Source: Sphingomonadales bacterium (lineage in GTDB: Bacteria; Pseudomonadota; Alphaproteobacteria; Sphingomonadales; Sphingomonadaceae). From it: a stretch of 64,000 nt of DNA. The position numbers and the translations under genes were made by a program. The notes below the pieces were generated by a model. The model saw only the letters and a program-made list of their open reading frames with translations. It did not search any database and was not told the DNA's origin. Shown piece by piece: positions 7,144 through 17,469 of the stretch. Position 1 is the first letter of the stretch. Each line of letters starts with the position of its first letter. Where the stretch lies: contig CANIRZ010000001.1 in assembly GCA_947470185.1 (NCBI GenBank), positions 1 through 64,000 of the forward strand, in the 5' to 3' direction.

Positions 7144-8948
7144 GAGGCCGATTCTTCAACGATCATGGCCAGTTCCAACCAGCGTTCCTCCGCCGCATCC
7201 TTTTCGGCACGCAGGCTTTCGGTTTTGGCGGTGAGTTCGGCAAAGCGGGCTGGCTTTTGCACGTATAAAGCCGGGTCGCTCATTTCCTTTTCGGCTGCGG
7301 CAACTTCGGCGTCGATTTCGGAAATGCGCTTCGGCAGCAAGTCATAATCGCGTTGGTCTTTGTAAGTTAGCTTGACCTTTTTGGGTGCAGAGGGGGCCGT
7401 AGCAGATGGTGAAACCGAAACGCCTTTATCCACTTTTTTGGCGGAGGGCTTGTCGCGTTTATCGCGTTTTTCTTCCCAATCGGCATATCCGCCCGCGATG
7501 ATATCGACATACCCCGAACCATCCAGCCCGAGCGTCAATGTCACTGTCCGGTCGAGAAAGTCGCGATCGTGGCTGACGATCAAAACCGTGCCGTCATAGT
7601 CGGCGATAACCTCTTGCAGCAGATCAAGCGTTTCCAGATCGAGATCATTGGTCGGCTCATCCAGCACCAGCAAATTGGCCTCACGCGCAAATTCGCGGGC
7701 AAGCAGGATGCGCGATTGCTCGCCGCCGGATAAGGACCCGATCCGCGCCTCGATAAGTGCGGGGTCGAACAAGAACTCCTTAAGATAGCCCTGCACATGC
7801 TTGCGCACCCCGCGCACATCGATCCAGTCGCTGCCCTCTGCCAACACATCGCGCACCCGCTTTTCAGGTGTGAGCAATTTGCGTTGTTGGTCGATGACGA
7901 TGCCCGTCAGCGTTGGCGAGAGTGTGATGCTGCCGGTATCTGGTTCCGCCTCGCCAGTTAACATGCGAATGAGCGTCGTCTTGCCGGTACCATTGGCGCC
8001 CACAATACCAATGCGGTCGCCGCGTTGAATGCGCAGCGTAAAATCCTTGATGATTGTTCGGTCGCCGAAGCTTTTGCCGACACTTTGCGCGCTGATGACG
8101 GTTTTTGTTTTGCTGTCATCGCTTGACGCAGCGAGCTTGGCTGTGCCTTGTGGGCCAATCATGGCTGCACGCGCGGCGCGCATTTCCCATAGCTTTGCCA
8201 ACCGGCCTTGGTTGCGCTTCCGCCGCGCAGTAACGCCACGTTCAAGCCAATGCGCCTCGATTTTTAGTTTTGCGTCAAGGCGGTCTGCGTTGCGCGCATC
8301 TTCGGCAAATACACGCTCGGTCCACGCATCATATCCGCCAAAGCCGATTTCGTTGCGGCGCAGCAGGCCGCGATCCAACCAGAATGTCTGCCGCGTCAAT
8401 CGCGTCAAAAACGTGCGGTCATGGCTGATGACCATGAATGCGCCGCGATAGCGTGTGAGCCATTCTTCCAGCCATTCAATCGCAGCCAAATCAAGATGGT
8501 TCGTCGGCTCATCCAGAAGCAACAGGTCAGGCTCACTCGCCAGCGCACGGCAAATCGCGGCGCGGCGTTTTTCGCCCCCGCTTGCGGTTTTGGCCTCACG
8601 GTCCAAATTGATACCCAATTGGTCGGCAATGGCGCGCACCGCATATTCGGGCGGGCCTTTTTCGCCATGAATTGCAAAATCAACGAGCCGTGCAAAGGAG
8701 CTGACATCGGGGTCCTGCTCCAACATCACGATGTTGGTGCCGGGCACAACAACACGGTTGCCCTTATCGGCCTCGACCGTGCCAGCCACCAGTTTCATCA
8801 ACGTCGTTTTGCCCGCGCCATTACGGCCAATAAGCGCTAGCCGGTCGCGTGCGCCGATGAATAAGTCGATATCCTGAAACAGCCAACCGCCACCTTGCTG
8901 TAGCGCGAGACTTTCAAATGCGAAAATGGGGGGTGCTGACATGGTCAC
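7140..8948 (-). CDS. ABC-F family ATP-binding protein (Uup-like)
   Basis: Two Walker A motifs (GRNGAGKTT, GANGTGKTT) and two ABC signatures (ASGGEKRR, LSGGEQSR), no TMs, C-terminal coiled coil. Confidence 0.9.
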   Translation of the reverse strand: MTMSAPPIFAFESLALQQGGGWLFQDIDLFIGARDRLALIGRNGAGKTTLMKLVAGTVEADKGNRVVVPGTNIVMLEQDPDVSSFARLVDFAIHGEKGPPEYAVRAIADQLGINLDREAKTASGGEKRRAAICRALASEPDLLLLDEPTNHLDLAAIEWLEEWLTRYRGAFMVISHDRTFLTRLTRQTFWLDRGLLRRNEIGFGGYDAWTERVFAEDARNADRLDAKLKIEAHWLERGVTARRKRNQGRLAKLWEMRAARAAMIGPQGTAKLAASSDDSKTKTVISAQSVGKSFGDRTIIKDFTLRIQRGDRIGIVGANGTGKTTLIRMLTGEAEPDTGSITLSPTLTGIVIDQQRKLLTPEKRVRDVLAEGSDWIDVRGVRKHVQGYLKEFLFDPALIEARIGSLSGGEQSRILLAREFAREANLLVLDEPTNDLDLETLDLLQEVIADYDGTVLIVSHDRDFLDRTVTLTLGLDGSGYVDIIAGGYADWEEKRDKRDKPSAKKVDKGVSVSPSATAPSAPKKVKLTYKDQRDYDLLPKRISEIDAEVAAAEKEMSDPALYVQKPARFAELTAKTESLRAEKDAAEERWLELAMIVEESAS

Positions 8949-9001
8949 GGGCGGTAGTGCGCAAGGGGCTGTAATGCAACCGTCACGGTGGAAATTCAGA
9001 C

Positions 9002-9087
9002 GCTAAAACAAGTTCAGGGTGACGGTGTGGTATTTGGACGGATCGATGTCACGAAATCCAGCTTGGTCATGCTGAACTTGTTTCAGT
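9002..9087. repeat. REP-like imperfect inverted repeat
   Basis: CTAAAACAAGTTCAGGGTGAC ... GTCATGCTGAACTTGTTTCAG; related element at 59982-60054. Confidence 0.7.
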
Positions 9088-9159
9088 ATCTTACTTCGTG
9101 CATTTGAGGCCAAGGGAAGCGCCTCAACGCAAATTGGCGCGCTCAGGCAAGGTAATCAC

Positions 9160-10011
9160 ATGACGCGCATAATTTATCTCAACGGGCAGTATATTCCGGA
9201 AACCGAAGGCAAAGTGTCCGTCTTTGACCGCGGCTTTTTGTTTTCGGATTCGGTTTATGAGGTTGTGTCGGTCCTAGACCGCAAACTTGTCGATTTTGAA
9301 GGCCATTTGCAACGCCTCGCCCGCTCGCTGAGCGAAATTGGAATTGAAGGCGCGCCGGACGCGCACGCTTGGCTGGGCATCTGCCGAGAACTGGTTTCGC
9401 GCAACGCCGTGGAAGAGGGCATGATTTATTGGCAGGTCACGCGCGGCACGCCCGACGACCGTGACTTTGTGTTCCCGCCCGCCGACACGCCCCCAACAGT
9501 TCTGGCCTTCACCCAATCGCGGACGCTTGTGGATAATCCAGTTGCAGAGCGCGGGTTAAGCGTAGTGACAGTACCAGACTTGCGCTGGGGCAGGGCGGAT
9601 ATCAAAACGACGCAGTTGTTGTACGCATCGCTCATGAAGAATGCGGCAATCGCGCAGGGCGCTGATGATGCGTGGATGGAACGCGACGGCTGGATTACCG
9701 AAGGCAGCGCGCAAAATGCGCATATCATTAAGCATGACGGCGTCTTGATTACCCATCCGCTCAATCGCGAGATTCTGCATGGTATAACCCGCGCGGCGGT
9801 GCTGCCTCTTGTAGCGCAACGTATAGAAGAACGGCCGTTTTCAGTCAGCGAGGCGGAACAAGCGGCGGAGGCATTTGTTTCATCGGCCTCAGGCTTTGTA
9901 ATGCCAGTGGTTCGGATTAACGGCCACGCGATTGGCAATGGCGTTCCCGGTTCGGCAACCGTTCAGCTTCGCCAAGCTTATATTGAATGGGCGCGCCGAA
10001 CAGCACTTTAA
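9160..10011 (+). CDS. D-amino-acid transaminase / class IV aminotransferase
   Basis: IIYLNGQYIPETEGKVSVFDRGFLFSDSVYEV; DDAWMERDGWITEGSAQNAHII. Confidence 0.9.
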   Translation: MTRIIYLNGQYIPETEGKVSVFDRGFLFSDSVYEVVSVLDRKLVDFEGHLQRLARSLSEIGIEGAPDAHAWLGICRELVSRNAVEEGMIYWQVTRGTPDDRDFVFPPADTPPTVLAFTQSRTLVDNPVAERGLSVVTVPDLRWGRADIKTTQLLYASLMKNAAIAQGADDAWMERDGWITEGSAQNAHIIKHDGVLITHPLNREILHGITRAAVLPLVAQRIEERPFSVSEAEQAAEAFVSSASGFVMPVVRINGHAIGNGVPGSATVQLRQAYIEWARRTAL

Positions 10012-10037
10012 GTTGTTGGCAAAAACGGGAGTTCCAT

Positions 10038-10751
10038 ATGCGTAAATTGATTATTGCGGTTTTGTTGGCAACAGGCGGTATGACCGCGAGCGGCGCGATG
10101 GCGACTCAGGTCAACATCACCACGGCAAATCCGGTCATTGACCTCAACATTTCCGAAACTGTTCAAGCCCGTCCAGATATTGCGACATTCACCACTGGTG
10201 TCCAAAATCTGGCACCCACTGCAACTGAGGCTGTGCGCGCCAACAATATTCAGATGGCGACGGTCGTTGCGCGGCTACAGAAGTTGGGCATTGCTGACAA
10301 AGACATCCAAACGACACAGATCAGCTTGAACCAGCAATTTGACTATCGCGACGGGCAGCAGATTTTCAAAGGCTATCAGGCGTCAAACATGGTGAATGCA
10401 AAACTGCGCGATTTGAAAAAGCTTGGCGCATTTCTTGATGCACTTGCCGTTGACGGCGCGACCAATTTCAATGGACCCACCTTTGGCATTGATGATGACA
10501 GCGTGTTTCAAGCGGCCGCCCGCGACAAGGTGTGGACCAAGGCTATAAGCCATGCGCGCGATCTGGCACAGAAGGCCGGATATCCCAACGTGCGTGTTTT
10601 GCGCATTGAAGAGAGCGATTACGGCCGTAATTATGCGTCAGGTCCAATGGTCATGCGTACTATGGACGCGTCGGAAAAATCGACGCCGATTTCGCCAGGC
10701 GAATTAAGCATCGGGGCAAATATGTCATTCACTTTCGAAATGGTGAAATAA
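10038..10751 (+). CDS. SIMPL (DUF541) domain periplasmic protein
   Basis: Signal peptide; ISETVQARPDIATFTTGVQN..A...N...M..V...L..LGIADKDIQTTQISLNQQFDY. Confidence 0.85.
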   Translation: MRKLIIAVLLATGGMTASGAMATQVNITTANPVIDLNISETVQARPDIATFTTGVQNLAPTATEAVRANNIQMATVVARLQKLGIADKDIQTTQISLNQQFDYRDGQQIFKGYQASNMVNAKLRDLKKLGAFLDALAVDGATNFNGPTFGIDDDSVFQAAARDKVWTKAISHARDLAQKAGYPNVRVLRIEESDYGRNYASGPMVMRTMDASEKSTPISPGELSIGANMSFTFEMVK

Positions 10752-10769
10752 GCGATATGGAGCATCATA

Positions 10770-11132
10770 TTGAACAAACGGGGTGATGCTCCATTCACTT
10801 TAGGTTCAATGCGATGGGGGTATCGCGTCGGCATGTTATTACGAAACTCAGTCTTTATTGCGTTGTCCGCAATCGCGTTACTCACGGCCATTCCATTGGA
10901 GGCGCGTCGCGGGGAACAGGATGATGCGCGGCAGGATATGGTTGCTGGGAAAATAAAACGTCTTCCCGAAATTGAGGCGATCATTGTGCCAAGGATGCGC
11001 GGAATGCAGTATCTCGGGCCTGAATATGATCCGGCCGCGCAGGTATATCGGTTGAAGTTTATCAACGGCAGCCGGGTCATCTTCGTCGACGTTGATGCTC
11101 GAACGGGGAACATAATACGCCAACGCGGATAG
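10770..11132 (+). CDS. PepSY-like secreted protein
   Basis: Hydrophobic N-terminus; YDPAAQVYRLKFINGSRVIFVDVDARTGNIIRQRG, typical C-terminal PepSY pattern; upstream of a two-component pair. Confidence 0.6.
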   Translation: MNKRGDAPFTLGSMRWGYRVGMLLRNSVFIALSAIALLTAIPLEARRGEQDDARQDMVAGKIKRLPEIEAIIVPRMRGMQYLGPEYDPAAQVYRLKFINGSRVIFVDVDARTGNIIRQRG

Positions 11133-11201
11133 GAATTTGTAGCAACGGGCTAATCTGCTAGCCGCGTTCCGAAAGACATTTTTACAAGGTAAGGGGACAG
11201 C

Positions 11202-11867
11202 ATGCGCATCTTGATCGTGGAAGACGAACCCACCTTGGGCAAGCAGCTCAAGTCAACACTTGAAGGGGCCGGCTATGCCGTTGACCTTTCGGTTGATGGT
11301 GAGGACGGCCACTATATGGGCTCGACCGAAAATTATGACGCCGTCATTCTTGACCTTGGTTTGCCGGAGATTGACGGACTGACTGTTCTCAACCGGTGGC
11401 GCAAGGAAGGACGGAAATTCCCGGTATTGGTCCTCACGGCGCGTGATAGCTGGTCAGATAAGGTCGCCGGCCTTGATGCAGGTGCCGATGATTATTTGGC
11501 AAAGCCGTTCCGGACAGAGGAGCTGATTGCTCGGTTGCGCGCGCTCATTCGCCGTGCATCGGGCAATGCGTCGAGCGAGCTCAGCGTCGGCGACGTTCGG
11601 CTAGATACGCGTTCAGGGCGCGTGACACTGAATGGGCAGCCCGTCAAGTTGACGGCGCAGGAATATAAATTGCTGTCGTACCTTATGCACCACAAGGGCA
11701 AGGTAGTGTCGCGTACCGAGTTGATTGAGCATATTTATGATCAGGATTTCGATCGAGATTCCAACACCATTGAGGTGTTCGTAACGCGCATCCGTAAAAA
11801 GCTGGGGCAGGAGGTTATTTCGACCATCAGGGGGCTTGGCTACAGCCTTGAGGAACCCGTAAGCTGA
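11202..11867 (+). CDS. OmpR/PhoB-type response regulator
   Basis: MRILIVEDEPTLGKQL; VILDLGLPEIDG; LTARD; C-terminal winged helix TAQEYKLLSYLM. Confidence 0.93.
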   Translation: MRILIVEDEPTLGKQLKSTLEGAGYAVDLSVDGEDGHYMGSTENYDAVILDLGLPEIDGLTVLNRWRKEGRKFPVLVLTARDSWSDKVAGLDAGADDYLAKPFRTEELIARLRALIRRASGNASSELSVGDVRLDTRSGRVTLNGQPVKLTAQEYKLLSYLMHHKGKVVSRTELIEHIYDQDFDRDSNTIEVFVTRIRKKLGQEVISTIRGLGYSLEEPVS

Positions 11868-11953
11868 ACTCTCAAGTCGTCATAGCCGCTGATCAAGCCG
11901 ACCCGCCAACATGGCGTAGCCAGTTTCAAAGCACGGGGTCGCTCACGCGCCGG

Positions 11954-13264
11954 ATGATCCTGACGGCGGCCGCGTGGATTACGATATTGCTGATTGGCGG
12001 TGGTGCAGCGCTTGACCGGGTATTGGTCAATTCAGTCGAACAAAATTTCGATAATCAACTCGAATATGTCCTGACCGCAATGATTGCTTCGGCCGAAATT
12101 GGTCCCGATGGCGAAATCCGCATGAACCGGCCACTGGGCGACCAGCGCTTCCTTGAGCCAAACAGCGGCCTTTATTGGCAAATCACGGGGAAGGGGGCTA
12201 TGCCATTCCCGTCCCGTTCTTTGTGGGACCGCGGGCTGAGGCCGCCCGTCGAACATAATGACCAGGCTGTGCATTTCCGCAACAGTCGTGAATTTCCTGA
12301 CGAACCACTGCGCATCGCAGAGCGCGCCATTAAGCTGCCGGACTCCAACGTCGCCTGGATATTCATGGTGGCCCAAAGCCGCGATAGCCTCGATGGCCAA
12401 ATTCGAGAATTGCGGTCGGTTCTAATCACAAGCTTTTTGCTGCTCGCCCTTGGTCTGATCATATTGGCGGCATTGCAGACATTTTATGGTCTTTGGCCGC
12501 TGCGCGCGGTGCGGATGGCAATTGCCCAGATGCGCAGCGGAAAAGAAAGCCGAGTCACCGACGCGTTGCCCGACGAAGTGATGCCGATGGTGAACGAGCT
12601 AAACGCCTTGCTCGACCATAATGAAAAACAGGCAGAAGAATCGCGTCGGCATGCTGGAAACCTTGCCCATGCACTGAAGACGCCGTTGACCGTTATCATG
12701 AACAGCGCCACGGCGCTGTCGCCTGATCTGTCGGAAACGGTCATCCGCGAGGCCACGACCATGCGGCGTCAGGTTGACCATCATCTTGCCCGCGCCCGTG
12801 CAGTGGGCCGCCGGGGGCATAGCCATAGCCGCGCGCAGGTCTGGGGCAGCCTTGAATCTGTAGAACGCGCCGTTGGCCGGCTCTACGCGCATATCCGCCT
12901 TGATATGGCCGGCGATCAGGAAATCTCGGCGCGCGTTGAGCGACAGGATCTTGATGAAATGCTTGGCAATCTAATCGAAAACGCAGCCAAATATGGCGGT
13001 GGCAGCGTGTTTGTCACGGTCGAAGAAGCGGGCGAATTTGTGGAAATCATCGTTGAGGATGACGGCACTGGCATTCCCGAAAGCGAACGCGAACGGTTGT
13101 TTGACCGCGGTGCGCGCCTGGACACTGGCAAGCCGGGAACTGGGCTTGGCCTTGCCATTGTCCGCGACGTTGTCGAAATTTATGGCGGGACCGTCGCGTT
13201 GGAGGAAAGCGAGGACCTTGGCGGGCTTTTGGTCAGGCTGCGCTTACCGAGAGCGCTGGGCTGA
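11954..13264 (+). CDS. Sensor histidine kinase (PhoQ-like)
   Basis: HAGNLAHALKTPLTVIMN H-box; NLIENAAKYG N-box; DDGTGIPESER; GTGLGLAIV. Start may be further upstream. Confidence 0.9.
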   Translation: MILTAAAWITILLIGGGAALDRVLVNSVEQNFDNQLEYVLTAMIASAEIGPDGEIRMNRPLGDQRFLEPNSGLYWQITGKGAMPFPSRSLWDRGLRPPVEHNDQAVHFRNSREFPDEPLRIAERAIKLPDSNVAWIFMVAQSRDSLDGQIRELRSVLITSFLLLALGLIILAALQTFYGLWPLRAVRMAIAQMRSGKESRVTDALPDEVMPMVNELNALLDHNEKQAEESRRHAGNLAHALKTPLTVIMNSATALSPDLSETVIREATTMRRQVDHHLARARAVGRRGHSHSRAQVWGSLESVERAVGRLYAHIRLDMAGDQEISARVERQDLDEMLGNLIENAAKYGGGSVFVTVEEAGEFVEIIVEDDGTGIPESERERLFDRGARLDTGKPGTGLGLAIVRDVVEIYGGTVALEESEDLGGLLVRLRLPRALG

Positions 13265-13573
13265 TTACTTGCCGTCGCGGATTTGCTGATGGTGGCGGAT
13301 CACTTCGTCAATAATGAAGCGCAAGAATTTCTCTGTAAAGTCAGGATCAAGCTTGGCATCGCGGGCCAATTGCCGCAGCCGTTCAATCTGCTTCTCCTCA
13401 CGCGCCGGATCAGCCGGTGGCAGCGACGACCTTGCCTTAAATTCGCCCACGGCCTGCGTTATCTTAAAACGCTCTGCGAGCATGAAAACCAGCGCAGCAT
13501 CAATGTTATCGATGCTGTCGCGAAAGTGGGACAAGGTATCTGCGTCGTTCATATTGTCATTCTGTGCCGACAT
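13265..13573 (-). CDS. Chorismate mutase
   Basis: LSHFRDSIDNIDAALVFMLAERFKITQAVGEFKA, AroQ-type pattern; start trimmed to MSAQNDN. Confidence 0.85.
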   Translation of the reverse strand: MSAQNDNMNDADTLSHFRDSIDNIDAALVFMLAERFKITQAVGEFKARSSLPPADPAREEKQIERLRQLARDAKLDPDFTEKFLRFIIDEVIRHHQQIRDGK

Positions 13574-13648
13574 TGACCGCAAGGGACAAGGGAAAATGCG
13601 CCATTTGCACTTGCCATGCGACGATGCTGACGTCAGAGCGGTGACGTT

Positions 13649-14662
13649 ATGACGGCAACCATCCATAAAATCGGCGGACATCAGGCCCCATCGCTTGACC
13701 CAATCCTTAAACTGGTCGCACCAGGAATGAACAAGGTTAACGCGGTGATTCTTGATCGCATGCAGTCGGAAATCCCGCTGATTCCGGAATTGGCTGGCCA
13801 TTTGATCGCAGGCGGCGGAAAACGTATGCGGCCTATGCTCACCTTGGCGTGCGCGCGGCTCTTAAATTATCCTGGCGACCGACATCACAAGCTGGCGGCG
13901 GCGGTGGAGTTTATCCACACTGCGACTTTGCTGCATGATGATGTTGTAGATGGAAGCGATATGCGGCGCGGCAAGACCGCGGCTAATTTGATATTCGGGA
14001 ATCCGGCCGCTGTACTTGTCGGCGACTTTCTATTCAGCCGGTCGTTTGAGCTCATGGTTGAGGACGGCTCGCTTAAGGTACTTAAAATTCTGTCCAATGC
14101 ATCGGCCGTTATTGCAGAAGGTGAAGTCCACCAATTGACCGCGCAACGGCAGATTTCGACGACTGAGGAAAAATACCTCGAAATCATCGGATCGAAAACG
14201 GCGGCTTTGTTTGCGGCGGCGTGCCGAATTGCTGCAGTCGTTGCCGAAAGCGGTGACGCGCAGGAACTGTCGCTTGACGCCTATGGCCGAAATCTTGGCA
14301 TTGCGTTCCAGCTTGTTGATGACGCGATCGACTATGTGTCGGACGGTGCAACAATGGGCAAGGACAGCGGCGACGATTTCCGCGATGGCAAGGTTACGCT
14401 TCCCGTCATTCTCGCACATTGCCGTGGCAACGCCGAAGAGCAGAAATTCTGGCGCGATGCGATGCTTGGTAACCGGATTAGTAATGCCGACTTGGCACAT
14501 GCGCGAAACTTGCTGCGAGAACACCGCGCCATCGATGACACCTTGGATCGCGCGCGGCATTATGGGCAGCGGGCGATTGATGCGATTGCGTATTTCCCGA
14601 CGGGCGAAGCAAAATCGGCGCTGACAGAGGCGGTCGAATTCGCAATAGCCCGCGCATATTGA
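13649..14662 (+). CDS. Polyprenyl diphosphate synthase (octaprenyl-type)
   Basis: HTATLLHDDVVDGSDMRRGK and FQLVDDAIDYVSD aspartate-rich motifs. Confidence 0.93.
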   Translation: MTATIHKIGGHQAPSLDPILKLVAPGMNKVNAVILDRMQSEIPLIPELAGHLIAGGGKRMRPMLTLACARLLNYPGDRHHKLAAAVEFIHTATLLHDDVVDGSDMRRGKTAANLIFGNPAAVLVGDFLFSRSFELMVEDGSLKVLKILSNASAVIAEGEVHQLTAQRQISTTEEKYLEIIGSKTAALFAAACRIAAVVAESGDAQELSLDAYGRNLGIAFQLVDDAIDYVSDGATMGKDSGDDFRDGKVTLPVILAHCRGNAEEQKFWRDAMLGNRISNADLAHARNLLREHRAIDDTLDRARHYGQRAIDAIAYFPTGEAKSALTEAVEFAIARAY

Positions 14663-17133
14663 CGGATAAGGCGGTGCCGTCCGCTGATATAGCAGACAAT
14701 GCATTTCCCGTCTTGGCGGTGCTGCAAGATCTGCTGGGGTCATTACGGACCGTTCCCAATGCCGTGCTTATCGCGCCGCCAGGAGCGGGCAAAACCACGA
14801 TGGTGGCTCCAGCCTTATTGGATGAGCCATATTGCGATGGTCAAATCCTGTTGCTGTCACCGCGCCGTTTGGCCGCGCGGATGGCGGCGGAACGCATATC
14901 CGAAAATTTAGGCGAAACGGTCGGCGGACGGGTTGGCTATGCGACGCGGCTGGACAGCAAGCACGGTCCCAAAACCCGTATATTGGTGATGACCGAGGGG
15001 ATATTCCGCAACCGGATCATTAGTGATCCAGAGCTTGTAGGCGTTTCCGCTGTGCTGTTTGACGAAGTCCATGAACGCAGCATCGACAGCGATTTTGGCC
15101 TCGCGCTCGCGCTTGAGGCCCAAGCTGCATTCCGGCCCGATCTGCGTTTGTTGGCGATGTCAGCCACCTTGGACGGTGCACGCTTTTCGCAGTTGATGGA
15201 CGATGCGCCCGTTTTGGAAAGCGAAGGCAAAAGATGGCCTCTGGAATATCTTTATATTGGTCGCCGGACCGAACAGACCATTGAAATCGATATCGTGCGC
15301 ACAGTGCGCCAAGCGCTGTTAGAGCAGCAGGGCGACCTACTGGTATTCCTGCCCGGCGTCCGCGAGATTGACCGCGCCTTTGACGCCTTAGGGGCCTGCG
15401 GCCCTGACATCGTTGTGCAAAAACTGCATGGGCAGATTGACCCGGCGGCGCAGCGGCTTGCCGTCCGGCGCGATGTTGCGGGGCGGCGCAAGGTCATATT
15501 CGCCACGAACATTGCCGAAACCAGCCTGACCATAGATGGTGTGCGCGTGGTCATTGACAGCGGCCTTGCGCGGCGCGCACGCTTTGACCAGGCGGCCGGT
15601 GTTACACGCCTTGTGACTGAGCGGGCGAGCCTTTCTGCGGCCACGCAGAGGGCCGGGCGCGCTGCGCGGCAACAGGCGGGGATTGCCTATCGGCTGTGGG
15701 AGGAAGCCGGAAATGGCGGCTTGCCTCCGTTCGACCCACCCGAAATTTTGGAAAGCGATCTTGCGCCATTATTGCTGGATTGCGCGCGCTGGGGCGAGAA
15801 TGACCCTGCAAAGCTGCGCTGGCTTGACCTTCCGCCCGCCGCCGCCGTGCAGCAAGCGCGCAAATTGTTGATGTCGGTTGATGCGCTTGATGCGCAAGGA
15901 CACATCACCCCGCATGGCACTATGTTGGCCAATTTACCCTTGCCGCCAAACTTGGCCCATATGGTTGCCGTAGCAGCGCAGAGCGGACAGGTGGAGGATG
16001 CGGCGATGTTGGCGGTTCTATTGCAAGAACGCGGTCTTGGCGGGCAGGGTGAGGATATTGAGACACGCTTTGAACGCTTCGTGCGTGAACGCGGAGCAAA
16101 GGCAGATGCCGCCCGCATGCTGGCGCAGCGGATTGCGCGCCTGTGTGGCGCTAGCGGGGATAAGCAAATGCTCAGCATCGGCGGGCTGATTGGCAGCGCA
16201 TTCCCTGATCGCATCGCCAAACGCCGTGATGCCAAGGGCGAAAAATGGATCAGCGCCATGGGCCGCGGTCTTCAGCTTGACGCAGCATCGCTTTTGGCGC
16301 GCGCGGAATGGCTGGCGGTAGCAGACGTTCAAGGCGCTGCATCGGGTGCGCGCATATTGTCTGCGGCCGCGTTGACCGAAGCCGAAATTATTGACCGATT
16401 TGGGCACCGTATCGAAAGCAAGCAAATCCTAACTTATGACAAAAGCACGGATCGCGTCGATGCGCGTGTCCAACGGCGGTTGGGCGCAATAGTATTGAGC
16501 GAAGGGCGGCTGGAAAAGCCCGACCCGCAGGCCGTTGCGAGCGCACTGATGGCCGCAGTGCAAGACATGGGTATAGACGCGCTGCCTTGGCCTTCGTCCG
16601 CGCGCGCGCTTCGGGAACGCGCACACTTTGCCGGAGTGACTTCGCTTTGTGACGATGCGTTGGCGGAGACCATGGAGCAATGGCTTCTGCCGTTGTTGGG
16701 CAAGGTCAACCGTCTGCGCGACGTCGCGCCATCGGGCTTGGCCAATGCACTCGACAATATGCTCGGTTGGGATACGCGCACCCGCATCGACCAAATTGCA
16801 CCCACTTCCTTCAAAAGCCCTGCTGGCACGGAACATCATATTGATTATGCCGCCGAAGCCGGTCCAACGGTTGAGTTGCGCGTTCAGGCATTGTTCGGTC
16901 TTGATAGCCATCCTTTGGTAGGTGCCAACCGCTTACCTTTGGTCTTAAGCCTTACATCACCTGCGGGCCGTCCCATCCAGACAACGCGCAATCTGCCCGA
17001 ATTCTGGCGTGGAAGCTGGCGTGACGTCGCCAAGGAAATGCGCGGCCGTTACCCCAAGCACAATTGGCCAGACGCGCCGTGGGAAAGCGTGGCGAGCCTT
17101 AAGACCAAAAAGGCACAAGCCCGCAACGCTTGA
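14659..17133 (+). CDS. hrpB: ATP-dependent helicase HrpB
   Basis: APPGAGKTTMV; DEVHERSIDSD; SATLDG; QRAGRAARQ; HrpB-type C-terminus. Confidence 0.93.
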   Translation: MTDKAVPSADIADNAFPVLAVLQDLLGSLRTVPNAVLIAPPGAGKTTMVAPALLDEPYCDGQILLLSPRRLAARMAAERISENLGETVGGRVGYATRLDSKHGPKTRILVMTEGIFRNRIISDPELVGVSAVLFDEVHERSIDSDFGLALALEAQAAFRPDLRLLAMSATLDGARFSQLMDDAPVLESEGKRWPLEYLYIGRRTEQTIEIDIVRTVRQALLEQQGDLLVFLPGVREIDRAFDALGACGPDIVVQKLHGQIDPAAQRLAVRRDVAGRRKVIFATNIAETSLTIDGVRVVIDSGLARRARFDQAAGVTRLVTERASLSAATQRAGRAARQQAGIAYRLWEEAGNGGLPPFDPPEILESDLAPLLLDCARWGENDPAKLRWLDLPPAAAVQQARKLLMSVDALDAQGHITPHGTMLANLPLPPNLAHMVAVAAQSGQVEDAAMLAVLLQERGLGGQGEDIETRFERFVRERGAKADAARMLAQRIARLCGASGDKQMLSIGGLIGSAFPDRIAKRRDAKGEKWISAMGRGLQLDAASLLARAEWLAVADVQGAASGARILSAAALTEAEIIDRFGHRIESKQILTYDKSTDRVDARVQRRLGAIVLSEGRLEKPDPQAVASALMAAVQDMGIDALPWPSSARALRERAHFAGVTSLCDDALAETMEQWLLPLLGKVNRLRDVAPSGLANALDNMLGWDTRTRIDQIAPTSFKSPAGTEHHIDYAAEAGPTVELRVQALFGLDSHPLVGANRLPLVLSLTSPAGRPIQTTRNLPEFWRGSWRDVAKEMRGRYPKHNWPDAPWESVASLKTKKAQARNA

Positions 17134-17190
17134 CGAATCTGGTGCCGTTCGGGCAAAGCGGCATCTAGTTTAACCGTCAGGAATTGCACC

Positions 17191-17469
17191 ATGTCCGCCC
17201 GTATCTTTCAGCGTCCCAAAAATGCCATGCAGTCTGGCCATGGGCGCAATGATGAATGGGTGCTTGAACATGTGCCAGCAGAGCCCCGCAAGGCTGACCC
17301 ATTGATGGGCTGGGCTGGATCAGGCGACACGCAGGCGCAGGTTCAATTGACCTTCCCAAGCCTGGATGCGGCACGCGCTTATGCGGAGAAAAAGGGGATA
17401 GTTGCCACCTATATGCCCACACCGCCCAAGACGCTTAAGTTGCAGGCCTATGCGGATAATTTCCGCTAA
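17191..17469 (+). CDS. ETC complex I subunit, NDUFS4-like
   Basis: ARIFQRPKNAMQSG...WVLEHVPAEPRKADPLMGWAGSGDTQAQVQLTFPSLDAARAYAEKKGI. Confidence 0.88.
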   Translation: MSARIFQRPKNAMQSGHGRNDEWVLEHVPAEPRKADPLMGWAGSGDTQAQVQLTFPSLDAARAYAEKKGIVATYMPTPPKTLKLQAYADNFR

